A stretch of DNA of 64,000 nucleotides from contig NZ_MOBR01000009.1 of the NCBI RefSeq assembly GCF_003732705.1, positions 1-64,000 of the forward strand. Reading direction: 5' to 3'. The notes under the pieces are model-generated. The model saw only the letters and a program-made list of their open reading frames with translations. It was not told where the DNA came from and made no database searches. Shown here one piece after another: positions 1-9,754 of this stretch (positions are counted from its first letter, which is position 1; every line of letters begins with the position of its first letter). The DNA is from Pseudomonas frederiksbergensis. Its GTDB lineage: Bacteria > Pseudomonadota > Gammaproteobacteria > Pseudomonadales > Pseudomonadaceae. The position numbers were made by a program, and so were the translations under genes.

Positions 1-31
1 GTCAGCCAATATCAATGGTGACTGACACGAC

Positions 32-60
32 GTCTTCGCGAGCAAGCTTCGCTCCTACAG
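32..60. repeat. REP half-palindrome at left edge
   Basis: A Pseudomonas REP-type half element (TTCGCGAGCAAGCTTCGC followed by TCCTACAGG) lies upstream of the permease gene. Its partner would be left of the window. The rest of 1-171 shows nothing else recognisable. Confidence 0.7.
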
Positions 61-171
61 GGGGGATTTTAGTGTGGCGGGGATTTTTGTTTCACTCCAC
101 GGAATTATCGCCCCGGCCCTCCACTCTGTTGCATGTCCCCCATCCCGACTATCTGTTCAAGGCTGCTGTGC

Positions 172-1455
172 ATGCTCATCGCGTCGTTGATTTTTCTGCT
201 GACCATTACCCTGGTGATCTGGCAACCCAAAGGCCTCGGCGTCGGCTGGAGCGCGGTGTTTGGCGCAGTACTGGCGCTGCTCTTCGGGGTAGTGCACCTG
301 AGCGATATCCCGCTGGTGTGGCAGATTATCTGGAACGCTACCGGCACCTTTGTGGCGCTGATCATCATCAGTCTGCTGCTGGACGAGGCGGGGTTCTTTG
401 CCTGGGCGGCATTGCACGTGGCGCGCTGGGGCAGGGGCAGCGGGCGCAAGCTGTTTGCCTTTATGGTGCTGCTCGGGGCATTGGTGTCGGCGCTGTTTGC
501 CAATGACGGCGCGGCGCTGATCCTCACGCCGATTGTGATTTCGATGCTGCTGGCCCTGCGTTTCTCGCCTGCCGCGACCCTCGCCTTCGTGATGGGCGCC
601 GGGTTTATCGCCGACACGGCGAGCCTGCCGCTGGTGGTGTCGAACCTGGTGAACATCGTCTCCGCCGACTTCTTCCACATCGGCTTCAACCGCTATGCGG
701 CGGTGATGATTCCGGTCAACTTCGTCAGCGTTGCCGCCACGTTGGGCATGTTGATGTGGTTCTTCCGCAGGGACATTCCCAAGGCCTACGACCCCGAACA
801 ATTGGAAGACCCGGCCACGGCAATCCACGACAAAGCCACGTTTTATGCCGGTTGGGTGGTGTTGGTGATTCTGCTGGTCGGATGCTTCGCCCTGGAACCA
901 CTGGGTATTCCAATCAGTGCGATTTCTGCGGTGTGCGCGGCATTACTGCTGGCCATCGCCGCCCGTGGCCACAAGATTTCCACGCGCAAGGTGATGAAAG
1001 AAGCACCGTGGCAGATCGTGATTTTCTCCCTGGGCATGTACCTGGTGGTTTATGGCCTGCGCAACGCCGGGCTCACCGACTACCTGGCCGGTTGGCTGAA
1101 CGGCTTTGCCGGTTACGGCGTATGGGGCGCGGCGATGGGCACCGGGGTGCTGACGGCGCTGCTGTCGTCGATCATGAACAATTTGCCGACGGTGTTGATC
1201 GGCCTGCTGTCGATTGATGCAAGCCAGGCTACGGGCGTGGTCAAGGAAGCGATGATCTACGCCAACGTCATCGGCAGCGATCTGGGGCCGAAAATCACCC
1301 CGATTGGCAGTCTGGCGACGTTGTTGTGGTTGCATGTGCTGGAGCGCAAGAACATCAAGATTGGCTGGGGGTATTACTTCAAGGTCGGGATTGTGCTGAC
1401 GGTGCCGGTGTTGTTGGTGACGTTGGCGGCGTTGGCTTTGCGGTTATCCATTTAG
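172..1455 (+). CDS. arsB: ArsB-type arsenite/ion permease
   Basis: Polytopic inner-membrane permease of the ArsB/IT superfamily, 427 aa, the usual ArsB length. The protein is almost entirely hydrophobic, with about ten to twelve membrane spans. It carries the ArsB-like region [15 protein letters not shown] about one quarter into the protein and [11 protein letters not shown] in the second half, which correspond to the paired loops of this superfamily. The start at 172 ([11 protein letters not shown]) is preferred over the in-frame ATG at 133. It matches the usual ArsB N-terminus and has AAGG at a suitable distance, whereas 133 has no ribosome site. No arsR or arsC lies beside it in the window, so arsenite as substrate is inferred from family similarity only; another anion is possible. 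It is followed by a REP pair rather than another gene. Confidence 0.78.
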   Translation: MLIASLIFLLTITLVIWQPKGLGVGWSAVFGAVLALLFGVVHLSDIPLVWQIIWNATGTFVALIIISLLLDEAGFFAWAALHVARWGRGSGRKLFAFMVLLGALVSALFANDGAALILTPIVISMLLALRFSPAATLAFVMGAGFIADTASLPLVVSNLVNIVSADFFHIGFNRYAAVMIPVNFVSVAATLGMLMWFFRRDIPKAYDPEQLEDPATAIHDKATFYAGWVVLVILLVGCFALEPLGIPISAISAVCAALLLAIAARGHKISTRKVMKEAPWQIVIFSLGMYLVVYGLRNAGLTDYLAGWLNGFAGYGVWGAAMGTGVLTALLSSIMNNLPTVLIGLLSIDASQATGVVKEAMIYANVIGSDLGPKITPIGSLATLLWLHVLERKNIKIGWGYYFKVGIVLTVPVLLVTLAALALRLSI

Positions 1456-1461
1456 ACCGTG

Positions 1462-1570
1462 GCGGCCCCATCGCGGGCAAGCCTTGCTCCTACAGGGTTT
1501 GTGTCGTTCACGTCATTCCCAAACGGCACAAAACCCGTAGGAGCAAGGTTTGCCCGCGATGGCGTCCGCC
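1462..1570. repeat. Inverted REP pair
   Basis: Two REP halves in inverted orientation (ATCGCGGGCAAGCCTTGCTC near 1469 and its complement-like copy near 1540-1560) flank a short spacer. It sits between the 3' ends of the convergent permease and DUF1853 genes, where it could stop or stabilise transcripts from both sides. Confidence 0.75.
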
Positions 1571-1585
1571 CATGCGCTACATTTC

Positions 1586-2536
1586 TTAACCGGTACCCGG
1601 CACATTCGGCCAAAGATCCGCCACCAGAAACAACCGCTCAGCCTCTTCCCATTCGCCATTGGCATTCTCGACCAGCCGCACCATCAACTGCGCCGGCGCC
1701 AACGGCTCCAACCCACTGATCCACGCATCCAACTGCTCAATGCTCCAGGCCTGTTCCGCCGGATAGTGCGCCGGCGCGAGCCAGGCATGGCGGGGCAGGG
1801 GCTGCCAGCGCCCGGACGGCCGCTGCACGACAAAGTCCGCCCAGTCTTTCTGATGCAGCCAGCTACCGCGCAAATGCTGGGGATGTGCGCCATTCGGCGA
1901 GGCGGATTGCCCCGGCCACGGATACAACAGGTAACCGCCCAGCCACAAATGCGCACTGAATTCCTGAATATCCAGCGCTGCCAGTACTTCGCGGCTTTCC
2001 GGGCGGGCGGAAATCGGTAGTTGATGCTGGCTCAAGTGCGCCAGTTTGCGGTCCAGCCGATCGTGACAGCCCGGCCCCAGCCACATCGCCGTGTCGTGAC
2101 CATCGCCGTTTTGTGGACCGAGGTAGAGCTTGATCGCCAGCTCCAGGTGATGCACGCCGTCGCGATCACGCAGCAGCATGTCCAGCTCACCCAACGTGTG
2201 GCCTTCGCGACGAATCGGCAGGTTGGCGGCGATCAACTCGATGCCCGGCGCATGCTTCACCGCGTATTGCCACAGGCGTTCGTAATACAGGCCCAGGCGC
2301 CGGGTCCGCGATTGCGCGAGCCAGTGCAGCAAGTCGTAACTGTCGCGATCCAGTTGCCGCAACCAACGCTCCAGACCTTCCGGCGCCTGCACCCAGTCGC
2401 TGCCGGCCAGCGGATGACGCTGCGGCCACGGCGGTTCCCCGAGCATCGGCGGTGCAAGAATGACCCATGCCAGGTCACGCACTTCCGGGTGGCGTAACTG
2501 GTGGGGTAACTGGAGCAAGTCCGGGAATAAGATCAT
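1586..2536 (-). CDS. DUF1853 family protein
   Basis: A soluble 316-aa protein of the DUF1853 family, conserved beside nadK in pseudomonads. The middle carries [12 protein letters not shown] followed about ten residues later by [10 protein letters not shown]. This D...E-x-K spacing is what one expects of a PD-(D/E)XK nuclease-like fold, and I read it as such, but activity has not been shown by anything in the sequence. The N-terminal third is rich in Leu, Pro and Trp. It starts at 2536 and is divergent from nadK across a gap of about 95 bp that must hold both promoters. Its 3' end meets the REP pair shared with the permease gene. Function is unknown. Confidence 0.8.
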   Translation of the reverse strand: MILFPDLLQLPHQLRHPEVRDLAWVILAPPMLGEPPWPQRHPLAGSDWVQAPEGLERWLRQLDRDSYDLLHWLAQSRTRRLGLYYERLWQYAVKHAPGIELIAANLPIRREGHTLGELDMLLRDRDGVHHLELAIKLYLGPQNGDGHDTAMWLGPGCHDRLDRKLAHLSQHQLPISARPESREVLAALDIQEFSAHLWLGGYLLYPWPGQSASPNGAHPQHLRGSWLHQKDWADFVVQRPSGRWQPLPRHAWLAPAHYPAEQAWSIEQLDAWISGLEPLAPAQLMVRLVENANGEWEEAERLFLVADLWPNVPGTG

Positions 2537-2632
2537 TCTGCGAGCATAGCCTCTTAAGTCGCGGCTGAAAGGGTTTTGTCTACGCCGCGCTTTCGCCCAT
2601 AATCGGGTTTTTCACCGTCGCGCAGGAACCTC

Positions 2633-3523
2633 ATGGAGCAATTTCGTAATATCGGCATCATCGGTCGCCTGGGCAGTTCGCAGGTGCTGGATACCGTCCG
2701 CCGACTGAAACGGTTTCTGCTCGATCGTCACCTGCACGTGATCCTCGAAGACACCATCGCCGAGGTCCTGCCGGGCCATGGCCTGCAAACCTCGTCGCGC
2801 AAGATGCTCGGCGAAGTGTGTGACATGGTGATTGTGGTCGGCGGTGACGGCAGCCTGCTCGGCGCTGCACGGGCGCTGGCCCGGCACAATATTCCGGTGC
2901 TCGGGATCAACCGTGGCAGCCTGGGGTTCCTCACCGATATCCGCCCCGATGAGCTGGAAGTCAAAGTCGCCGAAGTGCTCGACGGCCACTACCTGGTGGA
3001 AAACCGCTTCCTGTTGCAGGCCGAAGTCCGACGCCATGCCGAGGCCATTGGCCAGGGCGATGCGCTGAACGACGTGGTGTTGCACCCCGGCAAATCGACG
3101 CGGATGATCGAATTCGAGCTGTACATCGACGGCCAGTTCGTCTGCAGCCAGAAGGCCGACGGCCTGATCGTCGCCACACCGACCGGTTCGACCGCGTACG
3201 CGCTCTCTGCAGGCGGCCCGATCATGCATCCCAAGCTCGACGCTATTGTGATTGTGCCGATGTACCCCCATACCTTGTCAGGCAGGCCAATTGTGGTCGA
3301 TGGCAACAGTGAGCTGAAAATCGTCGTGTCCAAGGATATGCAGATCTACCCGCAAGTCTCCTGTGATGGGCAGAACCATTTCACCTGCGCGCCGGGCGAC
3401 ACCATCACCATCAGTAAAAAAGCCCAGAAGTTGCGGCTGATTCACCCCCTCGACCACAACTACTACGAAGTGTGCCGGACCAAGCTCGGCTGGGGCAGTC
3501 GGTTGGGTGGTGGAGGCGACTGA
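2633..3523 (+). CDS. nadK: NAD kinase
   Basis: ATP-dependent NAD+ kinase that makes NADP+ in the cytoplasm; 296 aa, the normal length for the proteobacterial enzyme. The diagnostic GGDGSLL motif is at residues 70-76. The ALND motif that contacts NAD is near 144-147, and the glycine-rich ATPTGSTAYALSAGGP segment is at 181-196. AGGAAC lies just before the ATG. It is the first gene of a compact plus-strand block. Its stop codon overlaps the next start as TGATG at 3521-3525, and the following genes also overlap or nearly abut, so the block is probably co-transcribed and translationally coupled. Confidence 0.97.
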   Translation: MEQFRNIGIIGRLGSSQVLDTVRRLKRFLLDRHLHVILEDTIAEVLPGHGLQTSSRKMLGEVCDMVIVVGGDGSLLGAARALARHNIPVLGINRGSLGFLTDIRPDELEVKVAEVLDGHYLVENRFLLQAEVRRHAEAIGQGDALNDVVLHPGKSTRMIEFELYIDGQFVCSQKADGLIVATPTGSTAYALSAGGPIMHPKLDAIVIVPMYPHTLSGRPIVVDGNSELKIVVSKDMQIYPQVSCDGQNHFTCAPGDTITISKKAQKLRLIHPLDHNYYEVCRTKLGWGSRLGGGGD

Positions 3524-4494
3524 TGCTCGATCCCGCGCGTAGCTACGACCTGATCGGTGACGTGCACGGTTGCGCTCTGACCCTTGAGCACTTGCTCGAC
3601 CGACTCGGTTACCACAAACACGCTGGCGTCTGGCGGCATCCGTCGCGCATGGCGGTGTTCGTCGGTGACATCATCGACCGCGGCCCGCGCATTCGCGAGG
3701 CGCTGCACATCGTTCACGACATGGTCGAAGCCGGCCAGGCGCTGTGCATCATGGGCAACCATGAATTCAACGCCCTCGGCTGGAGCACCCCGGCGCCGCC
3801 CGGCAGCGGCAAGCAATTCGTGCGCGAACACACGCCACGCCATGCGCGCCTGCTGGGGGAAACCCTGACCCAGTTCGAAGATCATCCCGGTGACTGGCAC
3901 GACTTCCAGCAATGGTTCTACGAATTGCCGTTGTTCGTCGATGCCGGACGTTTCCGCGTGGTGCACGCCTGCTGGGATTCGGGCCTGATCGAACCGTTGC
4001 GCGCGCTGTTCCCCGACGGTTGCGTTGATGAACACTTCCTCCAGGCCTCCGCCGTGCCCGGCAGCTTCGCTTGCACGGTGTTCGATCGCCTGCTGCGCGG
4101 TACCGACATGCGCCTGCCGGATGGCCAGACCATGACCAGTGGCGACGGCCTGACGCGTTCGTTCTTCCGCACCAAATTCTGGGAAGACGACCCGCAAACT
4201 TACGGAGACATTGTGTTCCAGCCCGACGCCTTGCCCGAGCCGGTGGCCCGCACGCCGCTGTCATCCACCGAGAAAAACACCTTGCTGCGCTATGGCATCG
4301 ATGAGCCTTTGCTGTTCGTCGGCCATTACTGGCGCAGCGGCAAACCGGCGCCGATCCGGCCGAACCTCGCGTGTCTGGATTACAGCGCGGTGTTGTACGG
4401 CAAACTGGTGGCCTATCGCCTGGATCAGGAAACCCGTCTCGATCCGCATAAATTTGTCTGGGTCGATGTTGAACGGCCGGAGGCGTTGCAATGA
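3523..4494 (+). CDS. Calcineurin-like metallophosphatase
   Basis: A cytoplasmic metallophosphoesterase of the PPP/ApaH-like superfamily, 323 aa. The dinuclear metal-site motifs are all present in order: GDVHG at residues 12-16, GDIIDRG at 48-54 and GNHE at 78-81, with later histidines (VVHACW, VGHYW) able to complete the site. Such enzymes remove phosphate from phosphoproteins or dinucleotides; the substrate here is not determined. The start is taken at the ATG overlapping the nadK stop, preceded by GGTGGAGG, rather than an in-frame ATG 51 bases upstream that lies wholly inside nadK. The stop overlaps the rhomboid start (ATGA). The adjacency to nadK suggests co-expression, not necessarily a shared pathway. 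Confidence 0.88.
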   Translation: MLDPARSYDLIGDVHGCALTLEHLLDRLGYHKHAGVWRHPSRMAVFVGDIIDRGPRIREALHIVHDMVEAGQALCIMGNHEFNALGWSTPAPPGSGKQFVREHTPRHARLLGETLTQFEDHPGDWHDFQQWFYELPLFVDAGRFRVVHACWDSGLIEPLRALFPDGCVDEHFLQASAVPGSFACTVFDRLLRGTDMRLPDGQTMTSGDGLTRSFFRTKFWEDDPQTYGDIVFQPDALPEPVARTPLSSTEKNTLLRYGIDEPLLFVGHYWRSGKPAPIRPNLACLDYSAVLYGKLVAYRLDQETRLDPHKFVWVDVERPEALQ

Positions 4495-5360
4495 GTACTG
4501 TTGCGGTTTTGCGTTTGCCATTGGCCGTGGATTTGAGCGGCTTCGTCAAACTGCTGCAACGCATGCAGGTGCCCCATCGCGTCAGCGAAGAGGCGGGCGA
4601 GCAGGTCCTGTGGGTACCGGCCAACATCAGCGAGGATGTGCGTTCGCTGTACGAGCGTTTTCCGGCGGGTGATCCCGATCAACAACTGGACATTCCGGTG
4701 GCGCAGACCCCGCGCCGTCCGGGTTTCGTCGAGCAGTTGCGCCACAGCAAGGCGACCGCCGGCATTCTGCTGTTGTGCCTGATTGTCGGCGCCATCACGG
4801 TGCTCGGCGAAAACCTCAACACCATGCACTGGTTCACCTTTCTCGATTTCCGCGTGATCGGCGACTACATCGAATTCACGCCCCTGGACGAAGGTCTGGC
4901 GGCGGGGCAGTGGTGGCGTCTGGTGACGCCGATGCTGATCCACTTCGGCTTCCTGCACCTGGCCATGAACGGTATGTGGTACTGGGAACTGGGGCGGCGC
5001 ATCGAGGCGCGCCAGGGCAGCATCAACCTGATTGGCCTGACCTTGCTGTTCAGCCTGGTTTCCAACTACGCCCAGTATTGGTTCAGCGGTGCGACCCTGT
5101 TTGGCGGGTTGTCCGGCGTGCTTTACGGCTTGCTCGGGCACTGCTGGATCTTCCAGCTGCTGTCGCCGAACCCGGCCTATCGCCTGCCACGCGGTGTATT
5201 GGTGATGATGCTGGTCTGGCTGGTGTTGTGCATGTCCGGGCTGATCTCGATGATCGGTTTCGGCGAAATCGCCAACGCTGCCCATGTCGGCGGGTTACTC
5301 ATCGGATGCTTCACCGGTTTGTTGGGCGGTTTGTACAACCGCCGTAAACTCGCCGTCTAA
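4491..5360 (+). CDS. GlpG-like rhomboid intramembrane serine protease
   Basis: An inner-membrane rhomboid protease, 289 aa. Residues 1-70 form the soluble GlpG-type N-terminal domain and about six membrane helices follow from residue 90. The catalytic pair is visible: Ser208 in GGLSG (205-209) and His265 in NAAHVGG. The oxyanion-side HxxxN motif is H156-L-A-M-N160, and the WR motif typical of loop 1 is at W142-R143. All elements needed for activity are intact. Rhomboids cleave transmembrane segments of other membrane proteins; the substrate in pseudomonads is unknown. The start overlaps the phosphatase stop by four bases, so translation is coupled. A 33-bp gap with GGAGA precedes the next gene. 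Confidence 0.93.
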   Translation: MSTVAVLRLPLAVDLSGFVKLLQRMQVPHRVSEEAGEQVLWVPANISEDVRSLYERFPAGDPDQQLDIPVAQTPRRPGFVEQLRHSKATAGILLLCLIVGAITVLGENLNTMHWFTFLDFRVIGDYIEFTPLDEGLAAGQWWRLVTPMLIHFGFLHLAMNGMWYWELGRRIEARQGSINLIGLTLLFSLVSNYAQYWFSGATLFGGLSGVLYGLLGHCWIFQLLSPNPAYRLPRGVLVMMLVWLVLCMSGLISMIGFGEIANAAHVGGLLIGCFTGLLGGLYNRRKLAV

Positions 5361-5393
5361 AACAGTTATTGAATAAAGAGCGCGGAGACCCTG

Positions 5394-5654
5394 ATGTCCT
5401 CTTTTAACGAAATGATCAAAAACATCACCCCCGACATCTACCAGAGCCTGAAACTGGCGGTAGAAATTGGCAAATGGTCCGACGGCGGCAAACTCACCGC
5501 CGAACAGCGCGAATTGTCCCTGCAAGCGATGATCGCCTGGGAAATCCAGAACCTGCCCGAAGAACAGCGGACCGGCTACATGGGCCCGCAGGAATGCAGT
5601 TCCAAGTCGATCAGTGTGCCAAACATCCTGTTCAAGTCGGATGCCATCCATTGA
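5394..5654 (+). CDS. YeaC-like DUF1315 protein
   Basis: A small soluble protein of 86 aa belonging to the YeaC/DUF1315 family. It opens with SFNEMIKNITPDIYQSLK, has a helical, charged middle (EQRELSLQAMIAWE) and a short polar tail containing GYMGPQEC. The family is widespread in gammaproteobacteria but has no assigned function. The ribosome site CGGAGA lies eight bases before the ATG. Its stop TGA (5652-5654) overlaps the TTG start of the following DUF2797 gene, indicating that the two are made together. Confidence 0.9.
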   Translation: MSSFNEMIKNITPDIYQSLKLAVEIGKWSDGGKLTAEQRELSLQAMIAWEIQNLPEEQRTGYMGPQECSSKSISVPNILFKSDAIH

Positions 5655-6481
5655 TCGAGATTGGCCGCGGTGCAATCAACAAAATGTCGGCACGCCTGGA
5701 CGGGTCGAACGTGCAGTACGCTTTTCGTCTGGGCGACACCGAGGTGCCGGTCAATCCGTTGATCGGCAGCACAGTGCGCCTGGAATATTTGGGGGCGATT
5801 TTCTGCTCCCATTGCGGACGCAAGACCAAAACCAGTTTCAGCCAGGGTTACTGCTACCCGTGCATGACCAAACTGGCTCAGTGCGACGTCTGCATCATGA
5901 GCCCGGAGCGCTGCCACTTCGACGCCGGCACCTGCCGTGAGCCAGAGTGGGGCCAGACGTTCTGCATGACCGATCACATCGTCTATCTGTCCAATTCGTC
6001 GGGGGTGAAAGTCGGGATTACCCGCGCCAACCAGATGCCGACCCGCTGGATCGATCAGGGCGCCCGTCAGGCCTTGCCGATCATGCGCGTCTCGACCCGT
6101 CAGCAGTCGGGTTTCGTCGAAGATCTGTTTCGCAGCCAAGTGGCTGACAAGACCAATTGGCGTGCTTTACTCAAGGGCGACGCAGTATCGGTGGACCTGG
6201 CGGCTGTTCGTGATCAGCTGTTTGATAGCTGTGCCGAAGGTTTGCAAGGTTTGCAGGAACGATTCGGACTACAGGCAATCCAGACTATTGCCGATGTCGA
6301 CGTCCTCGAGATCCGATATCCGATCGAGCAATACCCGGCCAAAATCGTCAGCTTCAACCTGGACAAGAATCCGATTGCCGAAGGCACGCTGCTGGGGATC
6401 AAGGGCCAGTACCTGATCTTCGACACCGGCGTGATCAATATTCGTAAGTACACGGCCTATCAGCTCGCCGTGCATAGTTAA
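5651..6481 (+). CDS. DUF2797 zinc-ribbon protein, TTG start
   Basis: DUF2797 family protein, 276 aa. Residues 52-105 hold nine cysteines in paired CxxC spacings (C52/C55, C68/C71, C78/C81, then C88, C95, C105), which should bind one or two zinc ions. Directly after comes VYLSNSSGVKVGIT (111-124), which resembles the core of GIY-YIG nucleases; this link is my inference. I place the start at TTG 5651, overlapping the upstream stop, because it gives the family N-terminus (M)IEIGRGA; the first in-frame ATG is at 5684 and would remove eleven residues. Function is unknown; the zinc fingers suggest nucleic-acid binding. A ten-base gap leads to pepN. Confidence 0.82.
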   Translation: MIEIGRGAINKMSARLDGSNVQYAFRLGDTEVPVNPLIGSTVRLEYLGAIFCSHCGRKTKTSFSQGYCYPCMTKLAQCDVCIMSPERCHFDAGTCREPEWGQTFCMTDHIVYLSNSSGVKVGITRANQMPTRWIDQGARQALPIMRVSTRQQSGFVEDLFRSQVADKTNWRALLKGDAVSVDLAAVRDQLFDSCAEGLQGLQERFGLQAIQTIADVDVLEIRYPIEQYPAKIVSFNLDKNPIAEGTLLGIKGQYLIFDTGVINIRKYTAYQLAVHS

Positions 6482-6491
6482 GGACTCCAGT

Positions 6492-9149
6492 ATGCGCACC
6501 GAACAACCGAAGATGATCTACCTGAAGGACTATCAGGCGCCTGAGTACCTGATCGACGAGACGCACCTGACCTTCGAGTTGTTCGAGGACCACAGCCTGG
6601 TCCATGCGCAACTGGTGATGCGCCGCAATCCTGAACGTGGCCCGGGCCTGCCGCCATTGGTGCTGGATGGTCAGCAACTTGAGCTGCTGTCCGTGAACCT
6701 GGCCGACATCGAACTGACCGCTGCCGACTATGTGTTGACCGATGACCACCTGACCCTGCACCCCAAGAGCGAACGCTTTACGGTCGACACCAGCGTGCGC
6801 ATCCACCCGGAAACCAACACCGCGCTGGAGGGTTTGTACAAATCCAGCGGCATGTTCTGCACCCAGTGCGAAGCCGAAGGCTTCCGCAAGATCACCTATT
6901 ACCTCGACCGCCCGGACGTGATGAGCAAGTTCACCACCACGGTGGTCGCCGAACAGCACAGCTATCCGGTGCTGCTGTCCAACGGCAACCCGATTGCCTC
7001 GGGTCCTGGCGAAGACGGCCGGCACTGGGCAACCTGGGAAGACCCGTTCATGAAACCGGCTTACCTGTTCGCGCTGGTGGCCGGTGATTTGTGGTGTGTC
7101 GAAGACACGTTCACCACCATGACCGAGCGTTCCGTGGCGCTGCGCATTTACGTCGAGCCGGAAAACATCGACAAGTGCCAGCACGCCATGAACAGCCTGA
7201 AGAAGTCGATGCGCTGGGATGAAGAGGTCTACGGTCGTGAATACGATCTGGACATCTTCATGATCGTTGCCGTCAACGACTTCAACATGGGCGCCATGGA
7301 GAACAAAGGCCTCAACATCTTCAACTCCAGCGCCGTGCTGGCACGGGCCGAAACCGCCACCGACGCCGCGCACCAGCGGGTCGAAGCGATCGTCGCCCAC
7401 GAATACTTCCACAACTGGTCAGGCAACCGCGTGACCTGCCGCGACTGGTTCCAGTTGTCGCTGAAAGAAGGTTTCACCGTATTCCGTGATTCCGGCTTCT
7501 CCGCCGACATGAACTCGGCCACCGTAAAACGCATCCAGGATGTGGCTTACCTGCGCACCCACCAGTTCGCCGAAGACGCCGGCCCGATGGCCCACGCCGT
7601 ACGCCCGGACAGCTTCATCGAAATCTCCAACTTCTACACCCTGACCGTGTACGAAAAGGGTTCGGAAGTGGTCGGCATGATCCACACCTTGCTCGGCGCC
7701 GAAGGTTTCCGTAAAGGCAGCGACCTGTACTTCGATCGCCACGATGGCCAGGCCGTAACCTGTGACGACTTCATCAAAGCGATGGAAGATGCCAACGGCG
7801 TTGATCTGACCCAGTTCAAACGCTGGTACAGCCAGGCCGGCACACCGCGATTGGCGGTGAGCGAGTCCTACGACGCGGCGGCGAAAACTTACAGCCTGAC
7901 CTTCCGCCAGAGTTGCCCGGCGACCCCGGACAAGGTTGAAAAACTGCCGTTCGTGATCCCGGTGGAGTTGGGTCTACTGGATTCCAAAGGCGCAGCGATT
8001 GCGCTGCGTCTGTCCGGCGAAGCTTCGGCACAAGGCACTTCTCGGGTCATCTCGGTGACTGAAGCCGAACAGACCTTCACTTTCGTTGACATCGCTGAAC
8101 AGCCGTTGCCTTCGCTGCTGCGCGGCTTCTCGGCGCCGGTGAAGCTGAGCTTCCCGTACAACCGCGATCAACTGATGTTCCTGATGCAGCACGACAGCGA
8201 TGGCTTTAATCGCTGGGATGCCGGTCAGCAACTGTCGGTGCAAGTGCTGCAAGAACTGATCGCCCAGCAACAGAAAGGTGAAGCGCTGGTGCTGGATCAG
8301 CGTTTGATCTCGGCCCTGCGCACCGTACTGTCCGACGAGACGCTGGATCAGGCCATGGTCGCGGAAATGCTGTCGCTGCCGGGTGAGGCGTACCTGACTG
8401 AAATCACTGAAGTGGCTGACGTTGACGCCATCCACATCGCCCGAGAATTTGCCCGCAAGCAATTGGCGGAGGGGTTGTTCGAAGCGCTGTGGCTGCGTTA
8501 TCAGGCCAACCGCGACCTGTCGAAGAAAACCCCGTACGTGGCTGAAGCCGAGCACTTCGCCCGTCGCGCGTTGCAGAACATTGCGCTGTCGTACCTGATG
8601 CTCAGCGGCAAGCCGGAAGTCTTGGCGGCGACGCTTGAACAGTTCGAAACCAGCGACAACATGACTGAGCGCCTGACGGCGCTGGCGGTGTTGGTCAATT
8701 CGTCGTTCGAAGACGAGAAGGCCACGGCCCTGGCCAGTTTTGCCGAGCACTTCAAGGACAATCCGCTGGTTATGGACCAGTGGTTCAGCGTTCAGGCTGG
8801 CAGTACGTTGCCTGGCGGTTTGGCGCGGGTTCGTCAGTTGATGGAACATCCAGCGTTCAACATGAAGAACCCGAACAAGGTGCGGGCACTGGTCGGCGCG
8901 TTTGCCGGGCAGAACCTGATCAACTTCCATGCGGCTGATGGTTCCGGGTATCGGTTCCTGGCGGATCTGGTGATTGAGTTGAACGGGTTTAACCCGCAGA
9001 TTGCCTCGCGCCAACTGGCACCGCTGACTCGCTGGCGCAAATACGACGACGCGCGTCAGGCGTTGATGAAAGGGGAGCTGGAGCGGATTCGCGCTTCGGG
9101 TCAACTGTCCAGTGATGTGTTTGAAGTGGTCAGCAAAAGCCTGGCCTGA
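6492..9149 (+). CDS. pepN: Aminopeptidase N (M1 family)
   Basis: Cytoplasmic zinc metallo-aminopeptidase of family M1, 885 aa, the standard length of the proteobacterial enzyme. The substrate-recognition motif GAMEN is at residues 267-271. The zinc site HEYFHNW begins at 303 and the third ligand Glu is at about 326 in LKEG. The C-terminal half is the alpha-helical DUF3458 region that closes the active-site chamber. It removes N-terminal residues during peptide turnover. AAGGACTCC before the ATG gives a good ribosome site. It is the last gene of the nadK block and ends in a REP-filled interval. From memory, P. aeruginosa has the same nadK-to-pepN order, which supports an ancient core block. 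Confidence 0.97.
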   Translation: MRTEQPKMIYLKDYQAPEYLIDETHLTFELFEDHSLVHAQLVMRRNPERGPGLPPLVLDGQQLELLSVNLADIELTAADYVLTDDHLTLHPKSERFTVDTSVRIHPETNTALEGLYKSSGMFCTQCEAEGFRKITYYLDRPDVMSKFTTTVVAEQHSYPVLLSNGNPIASGPGEDGRHWATWEDPFMKPAYLFALVAGDLWCVEDTFTTMTERSVALRIYVEPENIDKCQHAMNSLKKSMRWDEEVYGREYDLDIFMIVAVNDFNMGAMENKGLNIFNSSAVLARAETATDAAHQRVEAIVAHEYFHNWSGNRVTCRDWFQLSLKEGFTVFRDSGFSADMNSATVKRIQDVAYLRTHQFAEDAGPMAHAVRPDSFIEISNFYTLTVYEKGSEVVGMIHTLLGAEGFRKGSDLYFDRHDGQAVTCDDFIKAMEDANGVDLTQFKRWYSQAGTPRLAVSESYDAAAKTYSLTFRQSCPATPDKVEKLPFVIPVELGLLDSKGAAIALRLSGEASAQGTSRVISVTEAEQTFTFVDIAEQPLPSLLRGFSAPVKLSFPYNRDQLMFLMQHDSDGFNRWDAGQQLSVQVLQELIAQQQKGEALVLDQRLISALRTVLSDETLDQAMVAEMLSLPGEAYLTEITEVADVDAIHIAREFARKQLAEGLFEALWLRYQANRDLSKKTPYVAEAEHFARRALQNIALSYLMLSGKPEVLAATLEQFETSDNMTERLTALAVLVNSSFEDEKATALASFAEHFKDNPLVMDQWFSVQAGSTLPGGLARVRQLMEHPAFNMKNPNKVRALVGAFAGQNLINFHAADGSGYRFLADLVIELNGFNPQIASRQLAPLTRWRKYDDARQALMKGELERIRASGQLSSDVFEVVSKSLA

Positions 9150-9171
9150 GTCTAGTGGTCCACTCGGACCT

Positions 9172-9355
9172 CTGTAGGAGCGAGGCTTGCCCGCGAAGGC
9201 GGCCTCACTGCTAACCCGCCTCTCGCGGATGTACATCGATCAACATTGTGGGAGCTGGCTTGCCTGCGAAGGCGGGCTCGTTGGCGACCTATCTCTTGCG
9301 GGTGTACATCGATCACATTGTGGGAGCGAGCCTGCTCGCGAAGGCTTTTTCGCGG
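9172..9355. repeat. Three tandem REP-like units with a shared linker
   Basis: Three REP heads (GTAGGAGCGAGGCTTGCC at about 9174, GTGGGAGCTGGCTTGCCT at about 9248 and GTGGGAGCGAGCCTGCTC at about 9320) are spaced about 73 bp apart. The two linkers share TCT(C/T)GCGG(A/G)TGTACATCGATCA. All three point the same way, so this is a direct array rather than the usual inverted pair. Confidence 0.8.
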
Positions 9356-9754
9356 CTGGTCGAGATTTTTGATCGCGTACATATCCATTGCTGCGGTAAC
9401 GGCGACTTATGGTTTCGCCCTTACGGCGACTCACTTTTTTTTCAAACGCCAAAAAAAAGTAAGCAAAAAAAGGCTCGCCCCGAGCGTCCGGCCCCTCGCT
9501 TAGGCTCGGCGTTCCTTCGTTCCGGTATCCATCTGGGGGCATTGCCCTCCGGTCTGCTTCGCTACGACCTACATGCAATGTGTTCGACTGCGTCGAACGG
9601 CGCTGCGCGCCAATCCCCAGATGAACACCTCCACTCAGCCTTCCGAAGGGGCGGGTAGATCAAAAGCCAAAGCAACGGCAACGGCAAGATCAACAGCTTC
9701 GCGGGCAAGCCTCGCTCCTACAGGGGGGATTGATCGTTCCTACGCTCTGCGTGT

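Noticed and set aside
105..1455. Long open frames opposite and beside the ArsB-type permease
   Set aside because: Shadows of a high-GC gene; no ribosome sites or recognisable families, and the plus-strand frame is a clear permease.
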